Assembly: GCF_013385825.1 (NCBI RefSeq)
Contig: NZ_JACAPG010000006.1
Span: 372,001 to 436,000 of the forward strand
Length of the DNA stretch: 64,000 bases
Direction of reading: 5' to 3'
Origin: Pseudomonas reactans
GTDB taxonomy: Bacteria; Pseudomonadota; Gammaproteobacteria; Pseudomonadales; Pseudomonadaceae
This document shows positions 26,291 through 35,128 of this stretch, piece by piece (the stretch's first letter is position 1; every line of letters begins with the position of its first letter). Below the pieces are notes generated by a model. It worked only from the letters and a program-made list of their open reading frames with translations. It did not search any database and was not told the origin of the DNA. The position numbers and the translations under genes were made by a program.

Positions 26291-27577
26291 ATGACTCAGC
26301 CCACACTTACCCGCAGCTGGGTGGCCTCCGCCAATGGTCACGCGGACTTCCCGCTGCAAAACCTGCCGTTGGGCGTGTTCAGCATCAACGGTTCTGCACC
26401 ACGCGCTGGCGTGGCGATTGGTGATTCGATCCTGGATCTGCACGCCGCCATTGATGAGTTCGACGGTGAAGCCCGTCGCGCCGTCGAAGCGACTGTCGGT
26501 GGTCAACTGAACGCTTTCTTTGAACTGGGTCGCGGCCCGCGCGTGGCCTTGCGCGAGCGCCTGCTGGAACTGCTGGCCGAAGGCAGCAAGCTGCACACCC
26601 GTGAAGCGCAGGTGCTGCACCGCGCCGCCGATTGCCAGATGCATGTACCGGCGCGGATCAATGACTACACCGACTTCTACGTCGGCATCGAGCACGCGCA
26701 AAACGTCGGCAAACTGTTCCGTCCTGATAACCCGCTACTGCCCAACTACAAGTATGTGCCGATTGGTTACCACGGTCGGGCTTCGACCATTCGCGCGTCG
26801 GGCACCGATGTACGCCGTCCCAAGGGCCAGACCCTGCCGGCTGGCCAGACCGAACCGACCTTCGGCCCCTGTGCGCGACTGGACTACGAACTGGAGCTGG
26901 GCATCTGGATCGGCCAGGGCAACGAGATGGGCGATTCGATTGCCATTGGTGACGCGGCCGATCACATCGCCGGTTTCTGCCTGCTCAATGACTGGTCGGC
27001 ACGGGATATCCAGGCCTGGGAATATCAACCGTTGGGGCCGTTCCTGTCGAAAAGCTTCATCACCACCATCTCGCCTTGGGTGGTGACGGCTGAAGCCTTG
27101 GAACCGTTCCGCAAAGCGCAACCGGCGCGCCCTGAAGGCGACCCGCAACCGCTGTCGTACCTGCTGGATAAACGTGACCAGGCCGCAGGTGCCCTGGATA
27201 TCGAGCTGGAAGTGCTGCTCACCACCGCCGTCATGCGCGAACAAAACCTTCCGGCTCATCGCTTGGCCCTGAGCAACAGCCTGCACATGTACTGGACGGT
27301 TGCGCAATTGGTGGCGCACCACAGCGTTAACGGTTGCCAATTGCAGGCAGGCGATCTGTTTGGTTCGGGGACGTTGTCCGGCCCGAAAAACGGTCAATTC
27401 GGCAGCCTGCTGGAAATGACTGAAGGCGGCAAAAAAGCCGTTGAATTGCCGTCCGGCGAAGTGCGTAAGTTCCTTGAAGACGGCGACGAAATCATCCTGC
27501 GTGCGCGCTGCAACCGTGAGGGGTTTACCTCCATCGGTTTCGGCGAATGCCGTGGCACCGTGATCGCGGCGCGCTAG
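26291..27577 (+). CDS. hmgB: Fumarylacetoacetase
   Basis: This 428-residue enzyme (also called FahA) hydrolyses fumarylacetoacetate to fumarate and acetoacetate. An N-terminal SH3-like domain (1-120) is followed by the catalytic FAH domain. The metal site is visible in YTDFYVGIEHAQNVG, and LDYELELGIWIGQGN supplies the paired acidic residues. The motif VGYHGRAS appears here as IGYHGRASTIRASG. It is separated from hmgA by 3 bp and from hmgC by 12 bp. Confidence 0.96.
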   Translation: MTQPTLTRSWVASANGHADFPLQNLPLGVFSINGSAPRAGVAIGDSILDLHAAIDEFDGEARRAVEATVGGQLNAFFELGRGPRVALRERLLELLAEGSKLHTREAQVLHRAADCQMHVPARINDYTDFYVGIEHAQNVGKLFRPDNPLLPNYKYVPIGYHGRASTIRASGTDVRRPKGQTLPAGQTEPTFGPCARLDYELELGIWIGQGNEMGDSIAIGDAADHIAGFCLLNDWSARDIQAWEYQPLGPFLSKSFITTISPWVVTAEALEPFRKAQPARPEGDPQPLSYLLDKRDQAAGALDIELEVLLTTAVMREQNLPAHRLALSNSLHMYWTVAQLVAHHSVNGCQLQAGDLFGSGTLSGPKNGQFGSLLEMTEGGKKAVELPSGEVRKFLEDGDEIILRARCNREGFTSIGFGECRGTVIAAR

Positions 27578-27589
27578 GAGGGCAGGGCG

Positions 27590-28225
27590 ATGGAACTCTA
27601 CACCTACTACCGTTCCACTTCGTCGTACCGGGTGCGCATTGCCCTGGCGCTCAAGGGCCTGGATTTCACCGCGGTGCCGGTCAACCTGCTGGTCCCGGCG
27701 GGCGGCGCCAACCGCCAGCCCGAGTACCTGGCGATCAACCCGCAAGGTCGCGTCCCGGCCTTGCGTACCGAGGAGGGCGAACTGTTGATTCAGTCGCCGG
27801 CGATCATCGAATACCTGGATGAACGTTATCCACAGGCGCCGCTGCTCTCCAAGGACCTGGCGACCCGCGCCCATGAGCGCGCGGTGGCCTCGATCATCGG
27901 TTGCGACATCCATCCGCTGCATAACTCCAGCACCCAGAACCTGCTGCGCCAATGGGGGCATGACGAGGCGCAACTGTTGGAATGGATCGGTCACTGGATC
28001 AGCCAGGGCTTGGGCGCGGTGGAGCAGTTGATCGGCGACCAAGGGTTTTGCTTCGGCGAGCAGCCGGGGTTGGCCGACACCTTCTTGATCCCGCAACTGT
28101 ATGCGGCCGAGCGCTTCAAGGTGCCGCTGGCGGCGTATTCGCGCATTGGGCGGGTGGCGGCGTTGGCGGCGCAGCATCCTGCATTCATTCAGTCTCACCC
28201 CGCCAGCCAACCCGACACCCCCTGA
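27590..28225 (+). CDS. hmgC: Maleylacetoacetate isomerase (zeta-class GST)
   Basis: This 211-residue glutathione-dependent enzyme (also called MaiA) converts maleylacetoacetate to fumarylacetoacetate. The N-terminal motif YYRSTSSYRVRIALALKGL carries the active-site Ser residues of zeta GSTs, and the glutathione-binding motif is QSPAIIEYLDE. The length is standard. It is preceded by GGAGGGCAGGGCG and is the last gene before a REP hairpin. Confidence 0.95.
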   Translation: MELYTYYRSTSSYRVRIALALKGLDFTAVPVNLLVPAGGANRQPEYLAINPQGRVPALRTEEGELLIQSPAIIEYLDERYPQAPLLSKDLATRAHERAVASIIGCDIHPLHNSSTQNLLRQWGHDEAQLLEWIGHWISQGLGAVEQLIGDQGFCFGEQPGLADTFLIPQLYAAERFKVPLAAYSRIGRVAALAAQHPAFIQSHPASQPDTP

Positions 28226-28229
28226 CCCC

Positions 28230-28318
28230 TGTAGGAGCCGGCTTGCCGGCGATAGCGTTATTTCAGTCGATCAATCGTTGCCTGATTCACCGCCATCGCC
28301 GGCAAGCCGGCTCCTACA
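28230..28318. repeat. Paired REP element (GCCGGCTTGCCGGC family), inverted
   Basis: Two copies of TGTAGGAGCCGGCTTGCCGG face each other as an inverted pair, with arms of about 27 bp differing at one position and a roughly 34-bp spacer. This is the REPIN arrangement typical of fluorescens-group genomes. It lies between hmgC and the permease gene and may separate their transcripts. A second copy of this family is at 59692-59775. Confidence 0.9.
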
Positions 28319-28335
28319 CCGTTGCGCTAGACCAT

Positions 28336-28343
28336 AAAAATAA
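28336..28343 (+). promoter_or_regulatory. Candidate Hfq/Crc site before the aromatic-acid permease
   Basis: AAAAATAA fits AANAANAA and lies 19 bases upstream of the permease start, with more A-rich sequence following. It mirrors the site in the hmgA leader, suggesting shared catabolite control. Confidence 0.4.
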
Positions 28344-28361
28344 AATCAAAGGTACCTTGCG

Positions 28362-29729
28362 ATGCACAATCAGATTGCCAGCTTTCGCGCGGCGCTCGAC
28401 GCCCGTCCGGTGTCGCGCTATCAGTGGCTGATTCTCCTGTTGCTGGCGCTGCTGCTGGTGACAGACGGCTATGACGCCCAGGTCCTGGGTTACGTGGTGC
28501 CGGCGCTGGCCCAGGATTGGGGGTTGGAGAAGGCTGCATTCGGCCCGGTGTTCAGCGCCAACCTGCTGGGGCTGACCTTGGGGTCATTGCTGGTCACGCC
28601 GCTGGCGGATCGGTTCGGCGTGCGTCGTATCCTGCTTGGCTGCGTACTGATCTACGCCACGCTGACGGTGCTGATGGTATTCGCCAATTCGCTGAACACG
28701 CTGATGGCCGCGCGGTTTATCTGCGGCATCGGCATGGGCGGCGCGATGCCCAGCGCGATGGCCTTGATGTCGGAATACTCGCCGCCGCGCCTGCGCACGT
28801 TGATGGTGACCTTGGCGGCGTGTGGCTTCTCGTTCGGTGGCGCAGCGGGCGGGTTTGTAGCGGCGGGGTTTATCGAAGGCTTCGGCTGGCAGGCGGTGTT
28901 CCTGGCGGGTGGCGTGACGCCGCTGCTGTTGTTCCCGTTTCTGGTGTGGCTGCTGCCGGAGTCCTTGCCGCGTTTGCTGCGTGATGCACCGCCCTATGCG
29001 CGGCTGCAGAGCGTAACGTCACGCATGCTGCCGGACTGGCAACCGCCGCCGGCGACCGAGGCCGAAAACCAGCAGGAGCAGGGCAGCAAGCTGACGGTGG
29101 TGGAGCTGTTTCGCAACGGCTACGCGCGCCCGACGCTGCTGATCTGGGCGACCTTTTTTGTCAGCCTGATCCTGCTGTATTTCATGATCAGCTGGTTGCC
29201 GTCGCTGCTGCTGGAAAGTGGCTTGGCGTTGAAAGAAGCCAACCTGGTGACCTCGATGTTCCTGTTTGCCGGCACCTTGGGCGCCATCGGCATGGCCTGG
29301 TTTGCCGACCGCTTGAAAAGCAAAGTGCGGCTGTTGTCCAGCGTGCTGGCAGCGGCTGCGGTATGCACCATTCTGCTCGGCCTGAATCATGACAACCCGC
29401 GTTACCTGGTGGCCTGCGTATTTGCGGCCGGGTTTTGCATCATCGGTGGTCAACTGACCCTCAATGCCTTCGCCAGTAACTTCTACCCGGCGCACGTGCG
29501 CGCCACCGGCACAGGCTGGGCGTTGGGTGTAGGGCGATTTGGCTCAATCCTGGGGCCGCTGTTTGGCAGCCTGTTGTTGGCGATGCATATTCCGGTGCAG
29601 CAGATTTTCTTCTTCTGCGCGATACCGGCGGTGATCGCCGCGTTGTTGATCATTCAGGTGCGTTCGCCTGGAATCGAGGTGCCGAAGAGTCCGCTGCCGG
29701 GCGATATTCTCAAGACACCGCAGGCTTAA
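28362..29729 (+). CDS. MFS transporter, aromatic acid:H+ symporter (AAHS) family
   Basis: This 455-residue inner-membrane permease has 12 hydrophobic segments. The motif VTDGYDAQVLGYVVPAL near residue 35 and FGVRRILLGCVLIYATLTV between helices 2 and 3 are typical of PcaK/BenK-type aromatic acid symporters. The position behind hmgABC and a Crc-like leader motif suggest uptake of an aromatic feeding homogentisate, such as a hydroxyphenyl-acid. The substrate is inferred only. The stop codon overlaps the convergent SirB1-like gene. Confidence 0.87.
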   Translation: MHNQIASFRAALDARPVSRYQWLILLLLALLLVTDGYDAQVLGYVVPALAQDWGLEKAAFGPVFSANLLGLTLGSLLVTPLADRFGVRRILLGCVLIYATLTVLMVFANSLNTLMAARFICGIGMGGAMPSAMALMSEYSPPRLRTLMVTLAACGFSFGGAAGGFVAAGFIEGFGWQAVFLAGGVTPLLLFPFLVWLLPESLPRLLRDAPPYARLQSVTSRMLPDWQPPPATEAENQQEQGSKLTVVELFRNGYARPTLLIWATFFVSLILLYFMISWLPSLLLESGLALKEANLVTSMFLFAGTLGAIGMAWFADRLKSKVRLLSSVLAAAAVCTILLGLNHDNPRYLVACVFAAGFCIIGGQLTLNAFASNFYPAHVRATGTGWALGVGRFGSILGPLFGSLLLAMHIPVQQIFFFCAIPAVIAALLIIQVRSPGIEVPKSPLPGDILKTPQA

Positions 29730-30529
29730 TGCACCACTGAATTGGGCGGCAGGTGGCCCAGGCGCTCGGTCAGGCGCAGGCGTTGGATCGGGTCTTCGCT
29801 GAGCATCAGCGCGTGTTCCAGGTCGAAGCGCTCGGCGTTGGGGCAGTCCAGGCGCTGATACAGGCTGGCCCGTGCCAGGTAGTCGGCGGCACTGGCGTTG
29901 CCCAATTCCAGCACGCGTTCGGCGTCGATCAAGGCCTGGAGCGGGTCGTCGTTGGAAAGGTGCAGTTGGCGCAGGTTGCGGGACAACCGTTGCAAGATCG
30001 AACGCGGGTCGGCTGTGTGGAGGTGATCGGCCTGCAGCTTGAGGTTGGGGCCGTATTGGCGCTGCAACAGATCACGGCAATCGTTGGGATACAGGCGCCG
30101 TCCACCGCAGGGATCCAGCAGGTGATCGGCGCCGGGGACTCTTAAAAGGAAATGGCCGGGGAAATTTACGCCGACCATGGGGATCTCCAGGCGCCGCGCC
30201 AGCTCAAGGGCGATCAAGCCCATGGCCAGGGGTTGCCCGCGTTTGCGTTGCAAGACCTTGTCCAGCAGGGCGGCGGCGGGGCGCAAGGGCGTGAATTCAT
30301 CCTGGGCAAATCCCAGGTCATTCAAGCGCCGCAACAGCGGCTGGCCCAGTTCATCCGCCGGCAACAGCGGCATGCCCAGGCTCACCTGTTGTTGCAGCAA
30401 GGTCAGTTCCTGCAGGATCTGCAAGGGCTTTACGGCCGGATCATGCTCGGCAGCAATCCACAACGCCGCTTCAAACAGCGCGGGTGGGGAGCGTTCCAGG
30501 CAGGCGAAAAAGGCTTTGCGGGGATTCAT
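29726..30529 (-). CDS. SirB1-family transglutaminase-like protein
   Basis: This 267-residue cytosolic protein belongs to the SirB1 family, whose core is transglutaminase-like and whose C-terminus carries TPR-like helices. The signature RGQPLAMGLIALELARRL followed by VGVNFPGHFLLRV (near residues 118-138) is clear, and LLDPCGGRRLYP follows. The C-terminal half (about 195-260) has alpha-helical repeats. The biochemical role is not known. The start has a good context and the length is typical. Confidence 0.85.
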   Translation of the reverse strand: MNPRKAFFACLERSPPALFEAALWIAAEHDPAVKPLQILQELTLLQQQVSLGMPLLPADELGQPLLRRLNDLGFAQDEFTPLRPAAALLDKVLQRKRGQPLAMGLIALELARRLEIPMVGVNFPGHFLLRVPGADHLLDPCGGRRLYPNDCRDLLQRQYGPNLKLQADHLHTADPRSILQRLSRNLRQLHLSNDDPLQALIDAERVLELGNASAADYLARASLYQRLDCPNAERFDLEHALMLSEDPIQRLRLTERLGHLPPNSVVH

Positions 30530-30716
30530 TGCATTCTCCGGCAGATGCCCCCGTTTTAGCCTTGCTGGGAATTTTCGTCCAGTGGCTTGGGAAATATCCT
30601 GCGTGCTTATGTCGCAAGCCCTGTGAAATCGGGCGGCTTATTCCAGCCTGGTCCGGCAGTTTTCTGCCGCAAGCCTATACTTGGCCCACTACCAGAAGTG
30701 ATTCGGGAGCTTGACG

Positions 30717-31736
30717 ATGTTTGCTCTCATGCACAGCACCCGCCTTGAATCGCTGCACTTGAGCATCGACCCGGCCACCGGGCTGAAGGCGGTCATCGCC
30801 ATCCATAACAGTCGCCTGGGGCCCGCCCTCGGTGGCTGTCGCTACCTTTCCTACCCCGACGACGAAAGTGCCGTGGCCGATGCCGCGCGCCTGGCCCAAG
30901 GCATGAGCTACAAGGCAGCCCTCGCCGGTTTACCCGTAGGCGGAGGTACCGCCGTGATCCTGCGTCCCGGCCATGTGGAAAGCCGTGCTGCATTATTTGA
31001 AGCCTTTGGTCGATGCGTTGAGCAACTCGACGGCCGTTACATCACCGCCGTCGACAGTGGCACTTCAGTGGCGGACATGGATTGCATCGCCCAGCATACC
31101 CGCTACGTCACCAGCACCACCGCAGCAGGCGACCCATCGCCCCATGCCGCCATGGGCGTGTTCGCCGGCATCCGTACCACCGCGATGGCGCGCCTGGGCA
31201 GCGACAACCTCGAAGGCCTGCGCGTGGCCATCCAAGGGCTGGGAAATGTGGGCTACGCCTTGGCCGAACAACTGCACGCCGCCGGAGCCGAACTGCTGGT
31301 AAGCGACATCGATCACGGCAAGGTGCAACTGGCCATGGAGCAGTTGGGCGCACACCCCATCGCCAACGACGCGTTACTCAGCACGCCGTGCGACATCCTT
31401 GCGCCTTGTGGCCTCGGCGCCGTGTTCAACCGCCAGAGCGTCGGCCAATTGCGTTGCGCCGCTGTGGCCGGTTCGGCCAGTGCGCAATTGACTCATCTGG
31501 ACAACGCGGATCAATTGGAGGCACGCGGCATCCTCTACGCCCCCGACTACGTGATCAACTCCGGTGGCCTGATCTACGTCGCGCTGAAGCACGGCGGAGC
31601 GGAACTGCCGACGATTACCGCGCACCTGTCCAACATCGGCACGCGCCTCACCGAGATCTTCGCTCACGCCCAGGCGGAAAAACGCTCACCCGCCCGGGTG
31701 GCGGATGAGCTGGCCGAGCGCTTGCTGTACCGCTGA
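30717..31736 (+). CDS. Leucine/valine dehydrogenase homologue lacking a catalytic lysine
   Basis: This 339-residue protein belongs to the Glu/Leu/Phe/Val dehydrogenase family, which reversibly deaminates branched-chain amino acids with NAD. The N-terminal substrate domain has SRLGPALGGCRY and MSYKAALAGL (K66 retained). The Gly-rich motif normally read as GGGKAVI is GGGTAVI: Thr78 (codon ACC at 30948) stands where the catalytic Lys is expected. The NAD-binding domain has GLGNVGYALAEQL, and CDILAPCGLG and APDYVINSGGLIYV follow. All other motifs look intact, so the frame is sound. The ATG at 30717 follows GGGAG. Activity may be lost or changed. Confidence 0.85.
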   Translation: MFALMHSTRLESLHLSIDPATGLKAVIAIHNSRLGPALGGCRYLSYPDDESAVADAARLAQGMSYKAALAGLPVGGGTAVILRPGHVESRAALFEAFGRCVEQLDGRYITAVDSGTSVADMDCIAQHTRYVTSTTAAGDPSPHAAMGVFAGIRTTAMARLGSDNLEGLRVAIQGLGNVGYALAEQLHAAGAELLVSDIDHGKVQLAMEQLGAHPIANDALLSTPCDILAPCGLGAVFNRQSVGQLRCAAVAGSASAQLTHLDNADQLEARGILYAPDYVINSGGLIYVALKHGGAELPTITAHLSNIGTRLTEIFAHAQAEKRSPARVADELAERLLYR

Positions 31737-31744
31737 TGCCCCCG

Positions 31745-33052
31745 TCAGAGTTGATACTTCTCGCGCACCAGTGAGCCGATCCCCATGCGATCTAGAATGT
31801 GCATCGGGCACAGGATCGTGACGCGAACGGTTCCCGGCAACCTGCTGATTTCAATCGAACCGTTAAGCGTTGCGCGGTTGCGCACCTCATCCATCGACAG
31901 GCCCGTGACCGCCGCCGCGCGCTCCAGGCCGTTTTCCGTCGCCAGGTTGAGGTCGGCGCCGCTGCCGATAAAGGTAATGGGCCCGTTGTCTTCGATCTCG
32001 AATTGCCCCCAGCGCTCGCCCAATGCCTTGACGTGCAGCCGTTGCTCGGCGGTCATCGGACGGGCCATGGGCGGCAGGTCATCAAGGTTTTGCAGCAGGA
32101 TCGGGCCGTCAAGGTTCAACCCCTTGATCACGTTGGCAGTGAGTTCGGTTTCGCCCGACACATCGGTGGCATGCCCGGCAATTTCGCCGTTGCCTTGCTG
32201 GGCGTGCATATCGCCCATATAAACCCCGGCGCCGGGGACTCTCACCGGGCAAATCAGCACGCAACCTTCACGTACCGAGTTGGTGTCCATATGCCCGTCG
32301 GTTTTCGCCGCATGCAGTTGGTCATGGGTCATGCCGTAGCGGTGGGGCGCGCCGACCAAGTACTGGCCGAAGTCGGCACAGTTGTGGGAGTCCGGCAGGT
32401 CGCGTGAAGGCGTGGTGCCGATATTGCCCAGGAAAGGCCGCATGTGCGCGGCAAGGCCGGGGATATCGGCGCGGGCCAGGGACAGAATCGAATGCTGGGC
32501 GGACATCTCCGGCAACGCCGCCATATCCGGTGCCTGGCCGGCGAGGCGGTCGGCGACCAACTGGTTCACGGTCAGGCTCACCTGATGCTCGGCATCGAAC
32601 ACGATTACGTAGCCATGGCTGAAACGAAACGCGCTGACCTCCGCACCGCAGGCGTTGCAACGAATGGCGTCTGCGCCGATCCCCTCGACATGGCTGGCGG
32701 GATGCTCCTGCCCACAGTTGGAGCAGAACTTGGCGACAAAGGGATCGCCGTGATAGCGCCCCTCAACAAAGCGCATGACGCCTGACGAAGTGGCCAGCGA
32801 CGTCACGCGCATGCGTTTGATCTTCAGGGCCACGGCGTCACCGACCTCTGCGCCGGCGATGAATACGGGTTGAGTCACCTCATGGCCACCCTCAAATGCG
32901 GGCGTGATCATTGGGCCCCAACACCCCGGCGGAGTACCGGTGATAAGCGTGCCGCCATCGGCTAGCGGGCCGAGCATCTTCTGGCTGGGGCCGATGAGGC
33001 CATTGGTGTAGGTGTTGACGATCAGGCGATCAACCGGTGTTGAGTCGTGCAT
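31745..33052 (-). CDS. Acetamidase/formamidase family protein with zinc-ribbon insert
   Basis: This 435-residue cytosolic hydrolase is expected to cleave short amides to acid and ammonia. Family motifs include GTPPGCWGPMITPAFEGGHEV, GVYMGDMHAQQGNGEIAGHA and the late FIGSGADLNLATENG. An insert at about residues 105-140 carries two CxxC pairs (C110/C113 and C132/C135), which would bind a metal and is not a catalytic element I recognise from the standard enzymes. It converges with the leucine dehydrogenase homologue. The true substrate is uncertain. Confidence 0.85.
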   Translation of the reverse strand: MHDSTPVDRLIVNTYTNGLIGPSQKMLGPLADGGTLITGTPPGCWGPMITPAFEGGHEVTQPVFIAGAEVGDAVALKIKRMRVTSLATSSGVMRFVEGRYHGDPFVAKFCSNCGQEHPASHVEGIGADAIRCNACGAEVSAFRFSHGYVIVFDAEHQVSLTVNQLVADRLAGQAPDMAALPEMSAQHSILSLARADIPGLAAHMRPFLGNIGTTPSRDLPDSHNCADFGQYLVGAPHRYGMTHDQLHAAKTDGHMDTNSVREGCVLICPVRVPGAGVYMGDMHAQQGNGEIAGHATDVSGETELTANVIKGLNLDGPILLQNLDDLPPMARPMTAEQRLHVKALGERWGQFEIEDNGPITFIGSGADLNLATENGLERAAAVTGLSMDEVRNRATLNGSIEISRLPGTVRVTILCPMHILDRMGIGSLVREKYQL

Positions 33053-33298
33053 TTTTATTCTCCGGGTCCTATGTGATTGAACCTTCGGTCACGGCGTATT
33101 GAACAGGGAAGGTTCAGGCAGGCCCAGTAGACCGGTGTTTTGTATCCCGGATATGTCGCGCGGGTGCGTTAATACACAGTGGTACATAACGAGGGGAGAG
33201 GAGGGTTTGTCAGCGTAAAAATCCTGATAGGGTTCTGAAGGCGGGCGCTTTTCGGTGTTTGCCCGCCATCGTTTTCCTACTTGCCGCGGAGAGTCTTC

Positions 33299-34012
33299 AT
33301 GTCCAATCAAGCAACAGCGCATTCCGTAACGTTCAAGCGTCCAGACGGCGCTGAGGTCAATGGCTACATGGCCAGCCCGGCTGTGCTGGAAGGCGCGCCG
33401 GCCATCGTATTAATTCAAGAGTGGTGGGGGCTTAACGAGCAGATCAAGGGCGTGGCCATCCGCCTGGCCGAGTGCGGTTACCGGGTGCTGGTGCCGGACC
33501 TTTATCGCGGCGCCTCGACCGTGGAAGAGGAAGAAGCCCATCACCTGATGGACAGCCTGGATTTTGGCGATGCGGTGTCCCAGGACATCACAGGCGCGGT
33601 GCGTTACCTGCAGGCCGACTCGAAAAAAGTGGGCGTGACCGGCTACTGCATGGGCGGGGCGTTGACGCTGTTGGCGCTCAATGCCATTCCGGAGCTGGCT
33701 GCGGGTGTGGTCTGGTATGGCTTCCCACCGCTTGAATACCTGGATGCGGCAAAAATCAAAGCACCGCTGATTGGCCATTGGGGCACGCAGGATGCTTTTT
33801 TCAATATCGACACCGTCGCGAAACTGGAGTCAACGCTGCACGCGGCAGGTGTTGACGCTACGTTTTATCGCTACCTGGCCCGCCATGCCTTTGCCAATGA
33901 AACGGCGATCGGCCATGGCCGTATCCCCGACACGCAATACGACGCCGCATGGTCGCAATTGGCGTGGGACCGCACGTTGACCTTCTTCGGTAAAACCTTG
34001 TGGCAGGGGTAA
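33299..34012 (+). CDS. Dienelactone hydrolase family protein
   Basis: This 237-residue alpha/beta hydrolase has a Cys nucleophile in GYCMGGAL (near residue 120), Asp in GTQDAFF (near 168) and His in ARHAFANE (near 200). That is the Cys-Asp-His triad of dienelactone hydrolases. The motif IQEWWGLNEQIKGVAIRLAE near residue 42 is also characteristic. No chlorocatechol genes are nearby, so the natural ester or lactone is unknown. The ATG at 33299 follows GCGGAGAG. The 246-bp gap before it shows no gene. Confidence 0.87.
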   Translation: MSNQATAHSVTFKRPDGAEVNGYMASPAVLEGAPAIVLIQEWWGLNEQIKGVAIRLAECGYRVLVPDLYRGASTVEEEEAHHLMDSLDFGDAVSQDITGAVRYLQADSKKVGVTGYCMGGALTLLALNAIPELAAGVVWYGFPPLEYLDAAKIKAPLIGHWGTQDAFFNIDTVAKLESTLHAAGVDATFYRYLARHAFANETAIGHGRIPDTQYDAAWSQLAWDRTLTFFGKTLWQG

Positions 34013-34104
34013 GGCGTGAATAGCCTTTGGTAAAACCATGAGTCGCCGGTCTGCCTGAACCCGTTGGTTCACCCTGAATCAACGGAGGCGGGCCGCCGGT
34101 CCTC

Positions 34105-34365
34105 TTACTCCGCCTCCGGCTGCCCGATCTCGGCCAGGGCGCTGGCGTTGTTCTTGAACGCTGCTGCAAAGGCGGCGCGGTTCTTGGCCATGAAAATACC
34201 GGCGTCTTCTGCCTGCTTTTCAGTCAAGCCTTCCACGTTTTTCAACAGGACATCCATCAGAGACTCTGCCAGTTCAAGCATCTGGTCGTGTGCGTCGGCA
34301 AGTTTGCGATCCACGAATGTAGTCTCCAAGTCGCGGGTACTGCGATACAGGGTTTCAACAGCCAT
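34105..34365 (-). CDS. yebG: YebG family SOS-regulated protein
   Basis: This 86-residue cytosolic protein matches E. coli YebG in layout: MAVETLYRSTRDLETTFVDR, then KLADAHDQMLELAESLMDVL, then LTEKQAEDAGIFMAKNRAAFAAA. YebG is a LexA-controlled protein of unknown mechanism that is induced by DNA damage. A textbook LexA site lies 70 bp upstream of the start. It is a single-gene unit between dienelactone hydrolase and psiE. Confidence 0.85.
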   Translation of the reverse strand: MAVETLYRSTRDLETTFVDRKLADAHDQMLELAESLMDVLLKNVEGLTEKQAEDAGIFMAKNRAAFAAAFKNNASALAEIGQPEAE

Positions 34366-34434
34366 TTTTTGGCCTCGTCATCAGGGTGCAGTAGTGAAGG
34401 GGAGTAGCCCTTGTGTTCGGGTGTTGCTGGAATG

Positions 34435-34450
34435 CTGTATTTATATACAG
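34435..34450. promoter_or_regulatory. LexA (SOS) box of yebG
   Basis: CTGTATTTATATACAG fits CTGT-N8-ACAG with the AT-rich centre of classical SOS boxes. It lies 70 bp before the yebG start codon in a 274-bp gap that otherwise shows nothing distinct. It is a useful internal standard for the similar repeats at 48-51 kb. Confidence 0.88.
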
Positions 34451-34639
34451 TAAAAAGGTTAAGCCAAACCATCGAGTTTGGATAGCAGTTTTTTAATGTA
34501 GCCCGTAAATACAGGTTTGGAGTGCCTCATGTCACCCCGCCATCATCTTATACCTGCCCCTGGCCTTTTTTCTGCATGCAGAACAACCGTCACGTCCAAC
34601 CCGCATTATCCGGTCGAGTCGACCTAAGGAAGCATCATC

Positions 34640-35128
34640 GTGAAGATCAATTGGGCCGAAAGGCTACGCCAGCAAGTGCACGGGCTGGCCGAATCCCTGG
34701 GTAACCTGTTCGTCGAGTCGTTCCACTACCTGGCGCTGTTCGCCATTGGTGCGGTGACGGCCTGGGCGGCGGTGATGGAGTTTCTGGGGATGTTGGAGAA
34801 CGGGCACATCAAGATCGATGACATCTTGCTGTTGTTCATCTACCTGGAATTGGGTGCGATGGTCGGGATTTATTTCAAGACCAACCACATGCCGGTGCGG
34901 TTCCTGATCTACGTGGCGATCACCGCGCTGACGCGCCTGCTGATCTCCAACGTGTCGCACCACAACCCGCCGGACGTGGGAATCATCTACCTGTGCGGTG
35001 GGATTCTGCTGTTGGCGTTCGCGATTCTGGTGGTGCGCTACGCCTCGTCGGCCTTCCCTTCGGTGAAGGTTGAAGGCCCGCGCCGTAAGGGCGAGACGAG
35101 CCTGGAAACCGAGAAGGGCGAGCTTTAA
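34640..35128 (+). CDS. psiE: PsiE-like phosphate-starvation-inducible membrane protein
   Basis: This 162-residue inner-membrane protein has four hydrophobic segments (about 28-50, 68-88, 92-110 and 118-140). The motif LLLFIYLELGAMVGIYFKTNHMPVRFLIYVAITALTR is divided over two helices and is diagnostic of PsiE. Its function is unknown; in E. coli expression responds to phosphate limitation and cAMP. No Pho box was seen. It starts with GTG at 34640 after AAGGAAG and overlaps the convergent DUF3509 gene by 4 bp at the 3' end. Confidence 0.87.
   Translation: MKINWAERLRQQVHGLAESLGNLFVESFHYLALFAIGAVTAWAAVMEFLGMLENGHIKIDDILLLFIYLELGAMVGIYFKTNHMPVRFLIYVAITALTRLLISNVSHHNPPDVGIIYLCGGILLLAFAILVVRYASSAFPSVKVEGPRRKGETSLETEKGEL

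Noticed and set aside
28230..28318. Palindromic repeats considered as a CRISPR array
   Set aside because: There are only two inverted units, with no regular direct repeats, no spacers and no cas genes; they are REP elements.
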